From JAAXHV01 sp965207165 (lineage in GTDB: Bacteria; Pseudomonadota; Gammaproteobacteria; Eutrophobiales; Eutrophobiaceae), in assembly GCA_965207165.1 (NCBI GenBank), contig OZ242265.1:3100001-3164000 (forward strand): a stretch of DNA of 64,000 bases. Direction: 5' to 3'. A program made the position numbers and the translations under genes. The notes under the pieces are model-generated. The model saw nothing but the letters and a program-made list of their open reading frames with translations, made no database searches and was not told where the DNA came from. Below, one piece after another: positions 17,766-25,931 of this stretch (positions within the stretch are counted from its first letter, which is position 1; each line of letters opens with the position of its first letter).

Positions 17766-18158
17766 ATGCACGTTAAACCGGAACACCTGAAATGCTGGAA
17801 GTGCGGCGCCGGCCTGGACTACCTGCTCATGCCGTTGTCCAGGAGCGCCCACTGCAAGGCCTGCGAGGCCGCGCTGCACGTGTGCAGGATGTGCCGGTTT
17901 TATGACCCCAGTGTTGCAAAACAGTGCCGTGAGCCCGTCGCCGATGCGGTCAAGGACAAGGACAGACCGAATTTCTGTGATTATCTTGAATTAAACCCGC
18001 AGGCGTGGGAGCCCGCCGATCATTCGCAAGCGGATAGCGCCGCCTCAGACCTGAATGACCTGTTCGGCCTGGACGCGCCGGGCGGGGCAAGCGGCACGGC
18101 TGCTTCGGCAGAACAATCCCGGCAGGAACTGGATGACCTGTTTGATTTGGATAAATAG
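17766..18158 (+). CDS. Conserved hypothetical zinc-ribbon protein
   Basis: 130-residue soluble protein of unknown function. The N-terminal 75 residues carry cysteine pairs CWKC, CKAC, CRMC plus single C residues (KQCREP, NFCDY), enough for two zinc sites. The C-terminal half is acidic and low in complexity, with two copies of a DLFGLD / DDLFDLD motif that looks like a short linear interaction motif. It stands alone between the TauE/SafE gene and the convergent trpC. Confidence 0.75.
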   Translation: MHVKPEHLKCWKCGAGLDYLLMPLSRSAHCKACEAALHVCRMCRFYDPSVAKQCREPVADAVKDKDRPNFCDYLELNPQAWEPADHSQADSAASDLNDLFGLDAPGGASGTAASAEQSRQELDDLFDLDK

Positions 18159-18193
18159 CGCCTGGGCAGATCCGGGTTGATCCCGTAGCTTGC

Positions 18194-18988
18194 CTAACCG
18201 ATCAGCGCGCGCAACTGCGCGCCGGGATCATCAGCCCGCAGCAACGCTTCGCCTACCAGAAAAGCGTGCACGTCGCGGTTGCGCATGAGTTCTATGTCCG
18301 CACGGCTGTTGATGCCGCTTTCCGTCACCACGGTCCGGTCATGGAACACGTCCGGCAGCAGGCCCAGCGTCGTTTCCAGGGATGTCTCAAAGGTATGCAG
18401 GTTGCGGTTGTTTATCCCAATCAGCGGCGTGCGCAGCAGCAGGCCGCGTTCCAGTTCCTCGCGATTGTGCACCTCCACCAGCACGTCGAGGCCGATGTCG
18501 GCAGCAGTTGCCGCCAGTTCCTGCAGGCGGAGGTCGTCCAGGGCAGCGACGATCAGCAGGATGCAGTCCGCCCCGATGGCTTTTGCCTCGTACACCTGGT
18601 ATGGGTCGATGATAAAATCTTTGCGCAGCAGCGGCAGATCGGTTGCGCTCCCGGCCTGTTGCAGGTGCCTGTCGGAACCCTGAAAAAATTTCTCATCGGT
18701 CAGTACGGACAGGCACACAGCCCCAGCGTCCGCATAGGCCCGTGCGATCGCTTCCGGGTCAAAGTCCCTGCGGATGACACCCTTGCTGGGAGATGCTTTT
18801 TTGACCTCGGCAATGACCGCGGCCCGGCCGTTATCGATGGCGCCGCGGATACACCGGTAGAACCCCCGGGCAGGAGCTGTATCCCTGACCTGCTGCTTCA
18901 ACTGCGCCGGGGACACGGCTGTTTTCCTTGCGGCAACCCATTCCCGCTTGTAGTCCAGTATGGTTGCCAGGATATCGGTCGTATTCAA
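18194..18988 (-). CDS. trpC: Indole-3-glycerol-phosphate synthase
   Basis: 264-residue TIM-barrel enzyme converting CdRP to indole-3-glycerol phosphate in tryptophan synthesis. Visible motifs are AEVKKASPSKG (catalytic Lys), LLRKDFIIDPYQV, and IGINNRNLHTFE with the TESGI motif near the C-terminus. The start is TTG, 5 bp after the trpD stop. It is monofunctional: no trpF fusion. Last gene of the leftward prs-to-trpC series. Confidence 0.97.
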   Translation of the reverse strand: MNTTDILATILDYKREWVAARKTAVSPAQLKQQVRDTAPARGFYRCIRGAIDNGRAAVIAEVKKASPSKGVIRRDFDPEAIARAYADAGAVCLSVLTDEKFFQGSDRHLQQAGSATDLPLLRKDFIIDPYQVYEAKAIGADCILLIVAALDDLRLQELAATAADIGLDVLVEVHNREELERGLLLRTPLIGINNRNLHTFETSLETTLGLLPDVFHDRTVVTESGINSRADIELMRNRDVHAFLVGEALLRADDPGAQLRALIG

Positions 18989-18993
18989 CGCTG

Positions 18994-20016
18994 TCAGCCC
19001 GCCAGCCGGTTTGTCAGCGACGCGAGTTCCTGCAACTTTTTCATTGCCGCGCCGGAAGCAATGGCCTGCCTGGCAAGTTCGATCCCCTGTTCCACATCCG
19101 GCGCCAGACCGGCTACGTAAATGGCTGCGCCGGCATTCAGCAAGACGACATCCATGGCCGGTCCCGGGTTGTTTTCGAGGACGGAGAGCATGATGCCGTG
19201 GCTTTGCTCTGCGCTGGTGACGACCAGTTCGGAGACAATTCCGGGCTTGATCCCGAATTGTTGCGGCGTGATTTGATACCTGGTGATGCGGCCGTCCTTA
19301 AGCTCGGCCACCTCGGTCGGCGCAGAGTTGCTTATCTCATCAAGTCCGTCGTGCGAGCGCACGACCATGCAGTGTTCGCTGCCGAGCCGCTGCATGACGC
19401 GGGCAAACACATCCAGCAGGTCCGGCTGGTAGACGCCGATCAACTGGCGTTTGACGTATGCCGGGTTGGTCATGGGCCCCAGCAGGTTGAATACACTCCT
19501 GGCAGCCAGTTCCCGGCGCGGCCCCGCTGCGTACCGGGTCGCCGGGTGGTGGGCCGGTGCAAACATGAAACCTATCCCCACCCGGTTGATGCACTCAGCC
19601 ACGTGCTCCGGTTTCAGTCCCAGTTTGACTCCTGCCTGTTCCAGCGCATCGGCACTGCCGGAGCGGCTCGAAATCGAACGGTTATTGTGTTTTGCAACCT
19701 TGCCCCCGGCGGCCGCGATAACGAAGGACGCCGTGGTGGAAATATTGAAGGTGTGCGCACCGTCACCGCCGGTGCCGACGATATCCACCAGGTGAGGGCC
19801 GTCAACGTGTACTCTTACGGCAAATTCGCGCATCACCGAGGCTGCTGCGCCGATCTCCTCGATTGTTTCACCTTTCATGCGCAGGGCCACCAGGAACCCG
19901 CCGATTTGCGCTTCGGTCATTTTCCCCGACATCATGTCCTGCATCACGGCCCGCATGATACCGTCGGGCAGGTCACCGCCGTTGATGACTTCGTTCAGTG
20001 CGGACTGGACACTCAT
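18994..20016 (-). CDS. trpD: Anthranilate phosphoribosyltransferase
   Basis: 340-residue enzyme transferring phosphoribose from PRPP to anthranilate. The PRPP loop VGTGGDGAHTFNIS (about residues 81-94) and the HNNRSISSRSGSADALE segment are conserved. Its ATG overlaps the trpG stop by one base, so the two are translationally coupled. The gene for PRPP synthase (prs) is in the same leftward series. Confidence 0.97.
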   Translation of the reverse strand: MSVQSALNEVINGGDLPDGIMRAVMQDMMSGKMTEAQIGGFLVALRMKGETIEEIGAAASVMREFAVRVHVDGPHLVDIVGTGGDGAHTFNISTTASFVIAAAGGKVAKHNNRSISSRSGSADALEQAGVKLGLKPEHVAECINRVGIGFMFAPAHHPATRYAAGPRRELAARSVFNLLGPMTNPAYVKRQLIGVYQPDLLDVFARVMQRLGSEHCMVVRSHDGLDEISNSAPTEVAELKDGRITRYQITPQQFGIKPGIVSELVVTSAEQSHGIMLSVLENNPGPAMDVVLLNAGAAIYVAGLAPDVEQGIELARQAIASGAAMKKLQELASLTNRLAG

Positions 20017-20603
20017 CAGTGGGAACTGATACGGAGATAATTCCGGAGCAGGTCATGACCGAAAGTGGTCAGTATCGACTCGGGGTGGAACTGTACGCCG
20101 AAAACAGGATACTCCTTGTGCCGTACCCCCATGATCTCGTCAATCCCGCCGTCATTCATCCTGGTCCAGGCGGTGACTTCCAGGCAGTCAGGCAGCGATT
20201 CCTGGTCGATCACCAGGGAGTGGTAACGTGTTGCGACAAACGGGCTTTCCAGCCCGCCGAAGACGTCCGAACTTTCATGATAAATATCGGATGTCTTGCC
20301 GTGCATGATACTGTTGGCATGGATGATGCGCCCGCCCAGGGCCTGGCCGATACTCTGGTGTCCCAGGCATACCCCCAATATGGGGATTTTATCCTTGAAC
20401 TCGTTAATGACGTCGACCGATATACCTGCTTCGCTCGGGGTGCAGGGGCCGGGCGAGATGACGATATGCTCCGGTTCGAGTTCGTGGATTCGCTCCAGCG
20501 TAATCTGATCGTTCCGGTAAACGCTCACCTCCTGGCCCAGTTCGCCGAAGTACTGGACCAGGTTGTAGGTAAAGGAGTCGTAATTGTCGATCATCAGTAA
20601 CAT
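20016..20603 (-). CDS. trpG: Anthranilate synthase glutamine amidotransferase component (TrpG/PabA)
   Basis: 195-residue class I amidotransferase supplying ammonia for anthranilate (or aminodeoxychorismate) synthesis. The catalytic triad is visible: Cys in GVCLGHQSIG and His/Glu in QFHPESI. The start at 20603 gives MLLMIDNYDSFTYN, the usual TrpG N-terminus; a longer upstream reading is not supported. trpE, the chorismate-binding partner, and gph, which often sit between rpe and trpG, are not in the window. Confidence 0.95.
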   Translation of the reverse strand: MLLMIDNYDSFTYNLVQYFGELGQEVSVYRNDQITLERIHELEPEHIVISPGPCTPSEAGISVDVINEFKDKIPILGVCLGHQSIGQALGGRIIHANSIMHGKTSDIYHESSDVFGGLESPFVATRYHSLVIDQESLPDCLEVTAWTRMNDGGIDEIMGVRHKEYPVFGVQFHPESILTTFGHDLLRNYLRISSH

Positions 20604-20616
20604 AGGCAATCCCGCA

Positions 20617-21294
20617 CTATTCCCCGGCAACCTGTTGCAATGCCGTCCTCATGGCGTCGATGACCCCGGCATAATCGGCGCTCCCGAAAATCGCCGACCC
20701 AGCCACAAACGTGTCGGCGCCGGCGGCGGCTATTTCGGCAATGTTCTCCACTTTCACGCCGCCGTCAATCTCGAGGCGAATATCCAGACCGGAGGCATCG
20801 ATGATCTGTCTCGCCGCGCGCAGCTTGTCCAGCGCGGCGGGGATGAAGCTCTGCCCGCCGAAACCGGGGTTGACGGACATGATCAAGACCATATCGACCT
20901 TGTCGATGACGTGGCGCAGATGCTCCAGCGGCGTTGCCGGGTTGAATACCAGCCCGGCGCGGCACCCGTTGTCCCTCACCAGTTGCAGGGTCCGGTCAAC
21001 ATGCCGGCTCGCCTCGGGGTGGAACGTGATGATATCGGCGCCGGCGGCGGCAAAATCGGGGATGATCCGGTCCACCGGTTCGATCATCAGGTGCACGTCC
21101 AGGGGCGCGGTCACGCCGTAATCCCGCAAGGCGCGTACGACCACCGGGCCGAAAGTCAGGTTGGGCACGTAGTGGTTATCCATCACGTCCACGTGGATAT
21201 AGTCGGCGCCGGCCGCGAGCACAGCCCCCACCTCCTGGCCCAGGCGGGCCATATCGGCGGACAGTATTGACGGGGCGATGATGTAATCGGACAT
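20617..21294 (-). CDS. rpe: Ribulose-phosphate 3-epimerase
   Basis: 225-residue TIM barrel interconverting ribulose 5-phosphate and xylulose 5-phosphate in the pentose phosphate pathway. Conserved blocks: APSILSADMARLG, DYIHVDVMDNHYVPNLTFG (metal-binding His/Asp), TFHPEASRH and VNPGFGGQSF. Length is normal. It lies between ychF and trpG; the 13-bp gap to trpG suggests cotranscription. Confidence 0.97.
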   Translation of the reverse strand: MSDYIIAPSILSADMARLGQEVGAVLAAGADYIHVDVMDNHYVPNLTFGPVVVRALRDYGVTAPLDVHLMIEPVDRIIPDFAAAGADIITFHPEASRHVDRTLQLVRDNGCRAGLVFNPATPLEHLRHVIDKVDMVLIMSVNPGFGGQSFIPAALDKLRAARQIIDASGLDIRLEIDGGVKVENIAEIAAAGADTFVAGSAIFGSADYAGVIDAMRTALQQVAGE

Positions 21295-21368
21295 AGACGC
21301 GGATTATATCGGACTTGAGGGGGTGGGGCTATTTTATACTGAGCCTGAACATGCCGGGCAGGTCAGCG

Positions 21369-22460
21369 TCAGACGTTGAAGCGGAACAGTATCACGTCGC
21401 CGTCCCTCACGATGTACTCCCGCCCTTCCAGGCGCCACTTGCCGGCGGTTTTGGCGCCCTGTTCGCCCCGGTGCTCAACGAAATCATCATAGGCGATTAC
21501 CTCGGCGCGAATAAATCCCTTCTCGAAATCCGTATGGATAACACCGGCAGCGCCGGGGGCGCCGGTTCCCTTCCTGATGGTCCAGGCCCGGACTTCCCTG
21601 GGCGTCATCGTGAAAAAAGTGTGCAGGTCAAGCAGTTCATAACCAGCCCGGATGAGCCGGTGCAGACCGGGTTCGGGCAGTCCCAGGTCACGCAGGAACT
21701 CGTCCCTGCTGTCTTCATCCAGTTCGGCTATCTCGGTCTCAAAAGCAGCACATACGGCGAGCAGGTGAGCGCCGTCTGCGCGTGCGCGCGGCGCCAGTTG
21801 CGCCAGCAATTGATTGGTGGAAACGCCGTTTTCCTCCACGTTGGCGATATACAGGACCGGTTTTTCAGTCAGCAGGCCCAACTCCTGCGCCATGCGCCGT
21901 TCCGCGCTCCCCTCCGGCAGGGTTCTGGCTGGCGCGCCGGTATCGATATGGGCAGCCAGGGTAGCCAGTATCCCGCAGCGTTCCAGCGCCTGTTTATCGC
22001 CGGTTTTTGCGACTTTCCCGGTCTTTTGTGAAGCCCGTTGGACGCTCTCCAGGTCGGCCAGGCACAGTTCCGTGTTGACCGTGTCAAGATCGGCCAGCGG
22101 GTCTATCCTGCCGTCGACATGGACGATGTTGTCATCCTCAAAGCAGCGCAGCACCTGGGCGATGGCGTGCATCCCGCGTATATGACCTAGAAACTTGTTG
22201 CCCAGTCCTTCCCCTTTCGATGCGCCCGCGACCAGCCCCGCTATGTCGACAAATTCCACGTGGGCAGGCACAAGGCGTTCCGGCCTGGCAATCCGGGCGA
22301 TAGCCTGCAACCGGGCATCGGGCACGGGCACTACGCCGGTGTTGGGCTCAATGGTGCAGAACGGGTAGTTCTCGGCGCTGACCCCGGCATTGGTCAAGGC
22401 ATTGAACAGGGTGGACTTGCCTACGTTTGGCAACCCGACGATCCCGCATTTGAAACCCAT
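21369..22460 (-). CDS. ychF: Ribosome-associated ATPase YchF (OLA1 family)
   Basis: 363-residue Obg-related P-loop NTPase with ATP preference. G1 GLPNVGKSTLFNAL begins at residue 8, G3 is DIAGL, and the altered G4 (NVEE instead of NKxD) explains ATP rather than GTP use in this family. A coiled-coil insertion and C-terminal TGS domain (about 278-363, FFTMTPREVRAWTI) follow. It sits after pth, the conserved order. Confidence 0.97.
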   Translation of the reverse strand: MGFKCGIVGLPNVGKSTLFNALTNAGVSAENYPFCTIEPNTGVVPVPDARLQAIARIARPERLVPAHVEFVDIAGLVAGASKGEGLGNKFLGHIRGMHAIAQVLRCFEDDNIVHVDGRIDPLADLDTVNTELCLADLESVQRASQKTGKVAKTGDKQALERCGILATLAAHIDTGAPARTLPEGSAERRMAQELGLLTEKPVLYIANVEENGVSTNQLLAQLAPRARADGAHLLAVCAAFETEIAELDEDSRDEFLRDLGLPEPGLHRLIRAGYELLDLHTFFTMTPREVRAWTIRKGTGAPGAAGVIHTDFEKGFIRAEVIAYDDFVEHRGEQGAKTAGKWRLEGREYIVRDGDVILFRFNV

Positions 22461-22479
22461 TACGGTATGTCTGCGCGGT

Positions 22480-23064
22480 TTATTGAGTGTGCAGGCGGGT
22501 CATGGCCTTGTCCAGTTCTTCGCTGAACAGAAAAGGCAGTATTTCCATACCTCTTTGCAGTGCCTGGTTGATCAACTCCGTATCACCGCTGCCGGGCCTT
22601 CCCAGTACGTGCGCCAGCACCCGGGTTTTGTCCCCCGGGTGGCTTACCCCTATTCTCAGCCTCAGGTACTCAGAGGCGCCGAGTGTTTCGCTGATGTCCC
22701 GCAACCCCTTATGCCCGCCGTGTCCGCCACCTTGTTTCAGGCGAATCACGCCTGCTTCCAGGTCTATCTCGTCGTGAACAACCAGGATCCGTGCAGGCTC
22801 GATCCGGTAATAGCCGGCAACGGCATGAACTGCGCGCCCGCTGTTGTTCATAAAGGTGGCCGGTTTGAAAAGCAGGCAATCAATACCGGGAGCCCTGATG
22901 CGGGCGAGGTCGCCGGAAAATTTTTTTTGGGCGGTGAAGCTGACCTGGTGCTTTTCGGCAAGCATGTCAACGAACCAGAAACCGGCATTGTGGCGCGTCG
23001 TCGAATAATCAGCACCCGGATTACCCAGGCCTGCTATGAGTTTCAAGCCGGTTGGTTCGCTCAC
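22480..23064 (-). CDS. pth: Peptidyl-tRNA hydrolase
   Basis: 194-residue enzyme recycling peptidyl-tRNA. Family motifs: LIAGLGNPGADY, TRHNAGFWFVD (catalytic His), FMNNSGRAV, VVHDEIDLEAG (catalytic Asp) and GGGHGGHKGLRD. The start codon is GTG. It lies between rplY and ychF as in most gammaproteobacteria. Confidence 0.97.
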   Translation of the reverse strand: MSEPTGLKLIAGLGNPGADYSTTRHNAGFWFVDMLAEKHQVSFTAQKKFSGDLARIRAPGIDCLLFKPATFMNNSGRAVHAVAGYYRIEPARILVVHDEIDLEAGVIRLKQGGGHGGHKGLRDISETLGASEYLRLRIGVSHPGDKTRVLAHVLGRPGSGDTELINQALQRGMEILPFLFSEELDKAMTRLHTQ

Positions 23065-23130
23065 CCGGAAACCAGAAGATTACGGTTTGACGTGAATATT
23101 GCCAGGTTTGCCCAGGATCAGGTCCCCTAC

Positions 23131-23808
23131 CTATTCTTCTCCTTCTGTATCCGCCTCTGCCTGTTCCTGATCCTCGGCTTCCGCCTCTACTCCTTCCAGT
23201 TCTTCTTCGTGCTCCTCTTCCTCCATGCCGCCCTTGGGCAGGTTCACGGTTGCCACCGATGCAGATGCATCCCCGCCATGCAGCAGGGCATAGATTTCGA
23301 CCCCCTCAGGCAACTCGATATCGCTGACGTGCACGGTATCGCCCAGGTTCATGTCTGCCAGGTCCACGTCGATGAATTCCGGCAGGTCCTTGGGCAGACA
23401 ACTGATTTCCAGTTCGGTCATGATGCGGCCCACCACGCCGCCGCCGGTCTTGACACCCGGGCTCAGGTGTTCATTAATGAAATGAATCGGCACCCGCATG
23501 GTGATTTTCTGTTTCTCGTCAATGCGCAGGAAATCGACGTGCAGAATTTCGCTTTTATAGGGATGTCTCTGTAAATCCTTTAAAACGACCTGCTCACTTC
23601 CGCTGTCGAAGTTGATGGTCAGGATGCTTGAGTAAAAAGCCTCATGGTCGAGCCGGTGCAGCACATCATCATGCAGCACCGATATGGACTGCGGTTCTTT
23701 ATTCGCCCCGTATACGGTACCGGGAATTCTGCCCGAACGGCGCAGGCGCCGACTAGAATTCTTTCCCCGCTCGTTACGCGGCTGTACATTTAATTCATAA
23801 GCTTGCAT
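23131..23808 (-). CDS. rplY: 50S ribosomal protein L25/general stress protein Ctc
   Basis: 225-residue long-form (Ctc/TL5) L25: the 5S-rRNA-binding N-terminal domain (about 1-95) plus a C-terminal beta domain (about 100-190) and a very acidic Glu-rich tail. I chose the ATG at 23808 (MQAYELNVQPRNERGK), preceded by GAGAG at 7 nt, over a TTG at 23826. It is 10 bp downstream of prs and probably cotranscribed. Confidence 0.95.
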   Translation of the reverse strand: MQAYELNVQPRNERGKNSSRRLRRSGRIPGTVYGANKEPQSISVLHDDVLHRLDHEAFYSSILTINFDSGSEQVVLKDLQRHPYKSEILHVDFLRIDEKQKITMRVPIHFINEHLSPGVKTGGGVVGRIMTELEISCLPKDLPEFIDVDLADMNLGDTVHVSDIELPEGVEIYALLHGGDASASVATVNLPKGGMEEEEHEEELEGVEAEAEDQEQAEADTEGEE

Positions 23809-23818
23809 TTCATAACTC

Positions 23819-24772
23819 TCAATCAATAAACATGGAACTCAGCGATTCCCCTTCGGAAATCCGGCGGATACTTTCCGCCAGCATTGTTGCAACGCTGAGT
23901 TGGCGGATTTTATCACATTCTACGGCAGCGTCACGCAACGGAATGGTATCCGTGACGACCAGTTCATCCAGCAGAGATGAATTGATATTATCCAGCGCCC
24001 TGCCTGACAGTACCGGGTGTGTGCAGTACGCGACGACCTGGTCGGCGCCGAAGTTCTTCAGCGCGTTGGCCGCCTTGCACAGCGTGCCGGCGGTGTCCAC
24101 CATGTCATCCACGATAATACAGGTCCGGTCCTTCACGTCGCCGATAATATTCATTACCTCGGACTCGTTCGCCTTTGGCCGGCGTTTGTCGATAATGGCC
24201 AGGTCGGTATCATCCAGTTGCTTGGCAATGGCGCGCGCCCGCACCACACCGCCTACATCAGGCGAAACCACGATCTGTCTTTCGTACTTGTGCTTCCATA
24301 TGTCGCCCAGCAACACCGGGGTCGCATACACGTTATCCAGCGGCATATCGAAAAAACCCTGGATCTGATCGGCATGGAGATCCACCGTCAACACCCTGGA
24401 GATGCCGGTGATCCCGACCATGTCCGCCACTACCTTGGCCGTGATGGGAACCCTGGCCGACCTCGACCTGCGGTCCTGGCGCGCATAGCCCATGTAGGGA
24501 AGCACGGCCGTGATCCGTTCCGCCGACGCCCTTCTCAATGCGTCCGCGATGATCAGCATTTCCATCAAATTATCATTGGCGGGCGTACACAGTGACTGCA
24601 GGATAAACACGTCACGCCCGCGTACATTCTCCGCAATCTCCACCATGACTTCGCCGTCGCTGAACCGGCCCACGTTGATCTTGCCCATGGGCATATTCAG
24701 ACGGCGCGCGATTTCACCCGCCAAAACCGGGTTGGCATTCCCGGAAAACAACATTACATCGTCTAGTGACAT
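23819..24772 (-). CDS. prs: Ribose-phosphate pyrophosphokinase (PRPP synthase)
   Basis: 317-residue class I PRPP synthase making PRPP from ribose 5-phosphate and ATP. It shows the ATP-binding RQDRRSR motif, the FDMPLDNVYA region and the PRPP loop VDDMVDTAGT. The start ATG at 24772 (MSLDDVMLFSGNANP) has GCGGGA just upstream. tRNA-Gln lies 26 bp upstream on the same strand, so the mRNA is probably cut from a tRNA-led transcript. PRPP is the substrate of TrpD further along the same series. Confidence 0.97.
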   Translation of the reverse strand: MSLDDVMLFSGNANPVLAGEIARRLNMPMGKINVGRFSDGEVMVEIAENVRGRDVFILQSLCTPANDNLMEMLIIADALRRASAERITAVLPYMGYARQDRRSRSARVPITAKVVADMVGITGISRVLTVDLHADQIQGFFDMPLDNVYATPVLLGDIWKHKYERQIVVSPDVGGVVRARAIAKQLDDTDLAIIDKRRPKANESEVMNIIGDVKDRTCIIVDDMVDTAGTLCKAANALKNFGADQVVAYCTHPVLSGRALDNINSSLLDELVVTDTIPLRDAAVECDKIRQLSVATMLAESIRRISEGESLSSMFID

Positions 24773-24797
24773 CGATTTTTCCCGCAATTTTTCAATC

Positions 24798-24872
24798 TGG
24801 CAGGGGCGCCAGGATTCGAACCTGGGAATGCAGGGATCAAAACCCTGTGCCTTACCACTTGGCTACGCCCCT
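24798..24872 (-). tRNA. tRNA-Gln (anticodon UUG)
   Basis: 75-nt cloverleaf on the minus strand. The acceptor stem AGGGGCG pairs with CGCCCCT, followed by G73 and an encoded CCA. The anticodon stem CAGGG/CCCTG encloses the loop TTTTGAT, reading UUG for CAA codons. The T arm contains GGTTCGAATCC. It directly precedes prs, the arrangement found in Pseudomonas-like gammaproteobacteria. The accessory DNA of 25-33 kb begins just upstream of its 5' end, not at its 3' end. Confidence 0.96.
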
Positions 24873-24997
24873 ATCAATATCTGCGATCTCCAGCACGACC
24901 CGGTGTACAGTTATAACTAAGTGGTTTCAACAAGGAACTGCTGCGGACTTTCCATTGTAACACAGCACGGAGTGGGTGAAGGATAAAAATATAATGT

Positions 24998-25264
24998 CTA
25001 GCGTAACTGGCTGTCCTTGCTGCCGCGCCGGTTGTATCCGCTGGAAAAGGCCTGTTCCTTATCATGATCGGTCTGGCAGTTAACGCAAAAACGCACACCG
25101 GGGATTGCCTGTTTCCGCTCGGCAGGGATCGTTGCCCCGCATTCCTCGCAATGGTCCAGGCCCTCGCCTTCGGGCAAGCGGCTGCGTGCGTGTTTTACCG
25201 CATCATCAATACTGGCATCGATCTGTTCCTGTACCGCCCCGTCGCGGGACCATCCACCGGCCAT
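24998..25264 (-). CDS. DksA/TraR-type C4 zinc finger protein (YbiI-like)
   Basis: 88-residue protein with one C4 zinc finger, CEECGATIPAERKQAIPG followed by FCVNCQ, and the GYNRRGSKDSQLR C-terminus. Length and both ends match E. coli YbiI, a small DksA/TraR relative. I use the ATG at 25264 because GGAG lies 6 nt upstream and the product begins MAGGWSRDGAV (YbiI: MASGWANDDAV). The family may act on RNA polymerase, but YbiI itself is uncharacterised. Confidence 0.88.
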   Translation of the reverse strand: MAGGWSRDGAVQEQIDASIDDAVKHARSRLPEGEGLDHCEECGATIPAERKQAIPGVRFCVNCQTDHDKEQAFSSGYNRRGSKDSQLR

Positions 25265-25340
25265 CACTTTCTCCTGCATTAATTGGTAATCGAATTTAAC
25301 TATAGCGCATTTTTGCTATTCCGGATAAATCCACACAATT

Positions 25341-25379
25341 CATCCTGTTTATGCTTTATCTTGTCTATCCTGTCCATCC
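25341..25379 (+). repeat. Phrase-like leader (CATCCTGT / CTATCCTGTC type)
   Basis: Quasi-repeats CATCCTGTTTATG, TTATCTTGT, CTATCCTGTC and CATCC run directly into the start codon of the next gene at 25380. No Shine-Dalgarno sequence is present. Confidence 0.55.
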
Positions 25380-25931
25380 ATGTTAAACATGCGGCATAAA
25401 CTCACTGTGTACTCTATGCGCCCCATACCTGTATTACTCGGCCTGCTGGCCGGCCTCCTGGCACTGTGCGCACTGATCTTCAGCATTCCTGAACCCATCA
25501 ACGGTCATGGTGTGGCGCACCATGCCGTAGACGGCATGCGCCAGGCCGGCGACGCCTGGCAACAGAGCGGGCCCGTGTTCCGTGTGGGCTATTTCCTGGG
25601 GGTATTAATCTACCTGATATTCAGCATCCTGGTCTATATCGGGGTGCCGCAGGCCAAACGTGACCGGACACTGAGGCTGGTCCATTCGGCGGCAACGCTG
25701 GCGGTACTGGGCATGTGGTCATTTCTGATTTACCTGTCCTGGCATTACCTGCACTCCGGCGACCCGATGATCGGGTCCGCCTTTCCCCTGCCTACCCTGG
25801 TCATGTTGCTGGGTTTGTGGATAGCCCCGGTGGCGTTTTCCCTTATATATGTCCTGGGATTCAGACGCTGGATCTTCACCCCGGAAGACGAGGAAAAGTT
25901 CAGGCGGCTCATGGAAAGTAAAAGACCGTGA
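25380..25931 (+). CDS. Small membrane protein of unknown function, upstream of symporter
   Basis: 183-residue protein with four predicted transmembrane helices (about residues 18-38, 67-88, 101-122 and 138-160). A His-rich loop (GHGVAHHAVDG) follows helix 1 and a charged C-terminal tail (PEDEEKFRRLMESK) ends it. I do not recognise a family. Its stop TGA overlaps the symporter ATG (25931), so it is probably a small partner or assembly subunit of the transporter, as other SSS transporters have. Start codons at 25380 and 25389 are both possible. Confidence 0.7.
   Translation: MLNMRHKLTVYSMRPIPVLLGLLAGLLALCALIFSIPEPINGHGVAHHAVDGMRQAGDAWQQSGPVFRVGYFLGVLIYLIFSILVYIGVPQAKRDRTLRLVHSAATLAVLGMWSFLIYLSWHYLHSGDPMIGSAFPLPTLVMLLGLWIAPVAFSLIYVLGFRRWIFTPEDEEKFRRLMESKRP

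Noticed and set aside
24798..24872. tRNA-Gln as the attachment site of the 25-33 kb accessory region
   Set aside because: The accessory DNA lies upstream of the tRNA 5' end; no duplicated tRNA 3' end and no integrase gene are seen.
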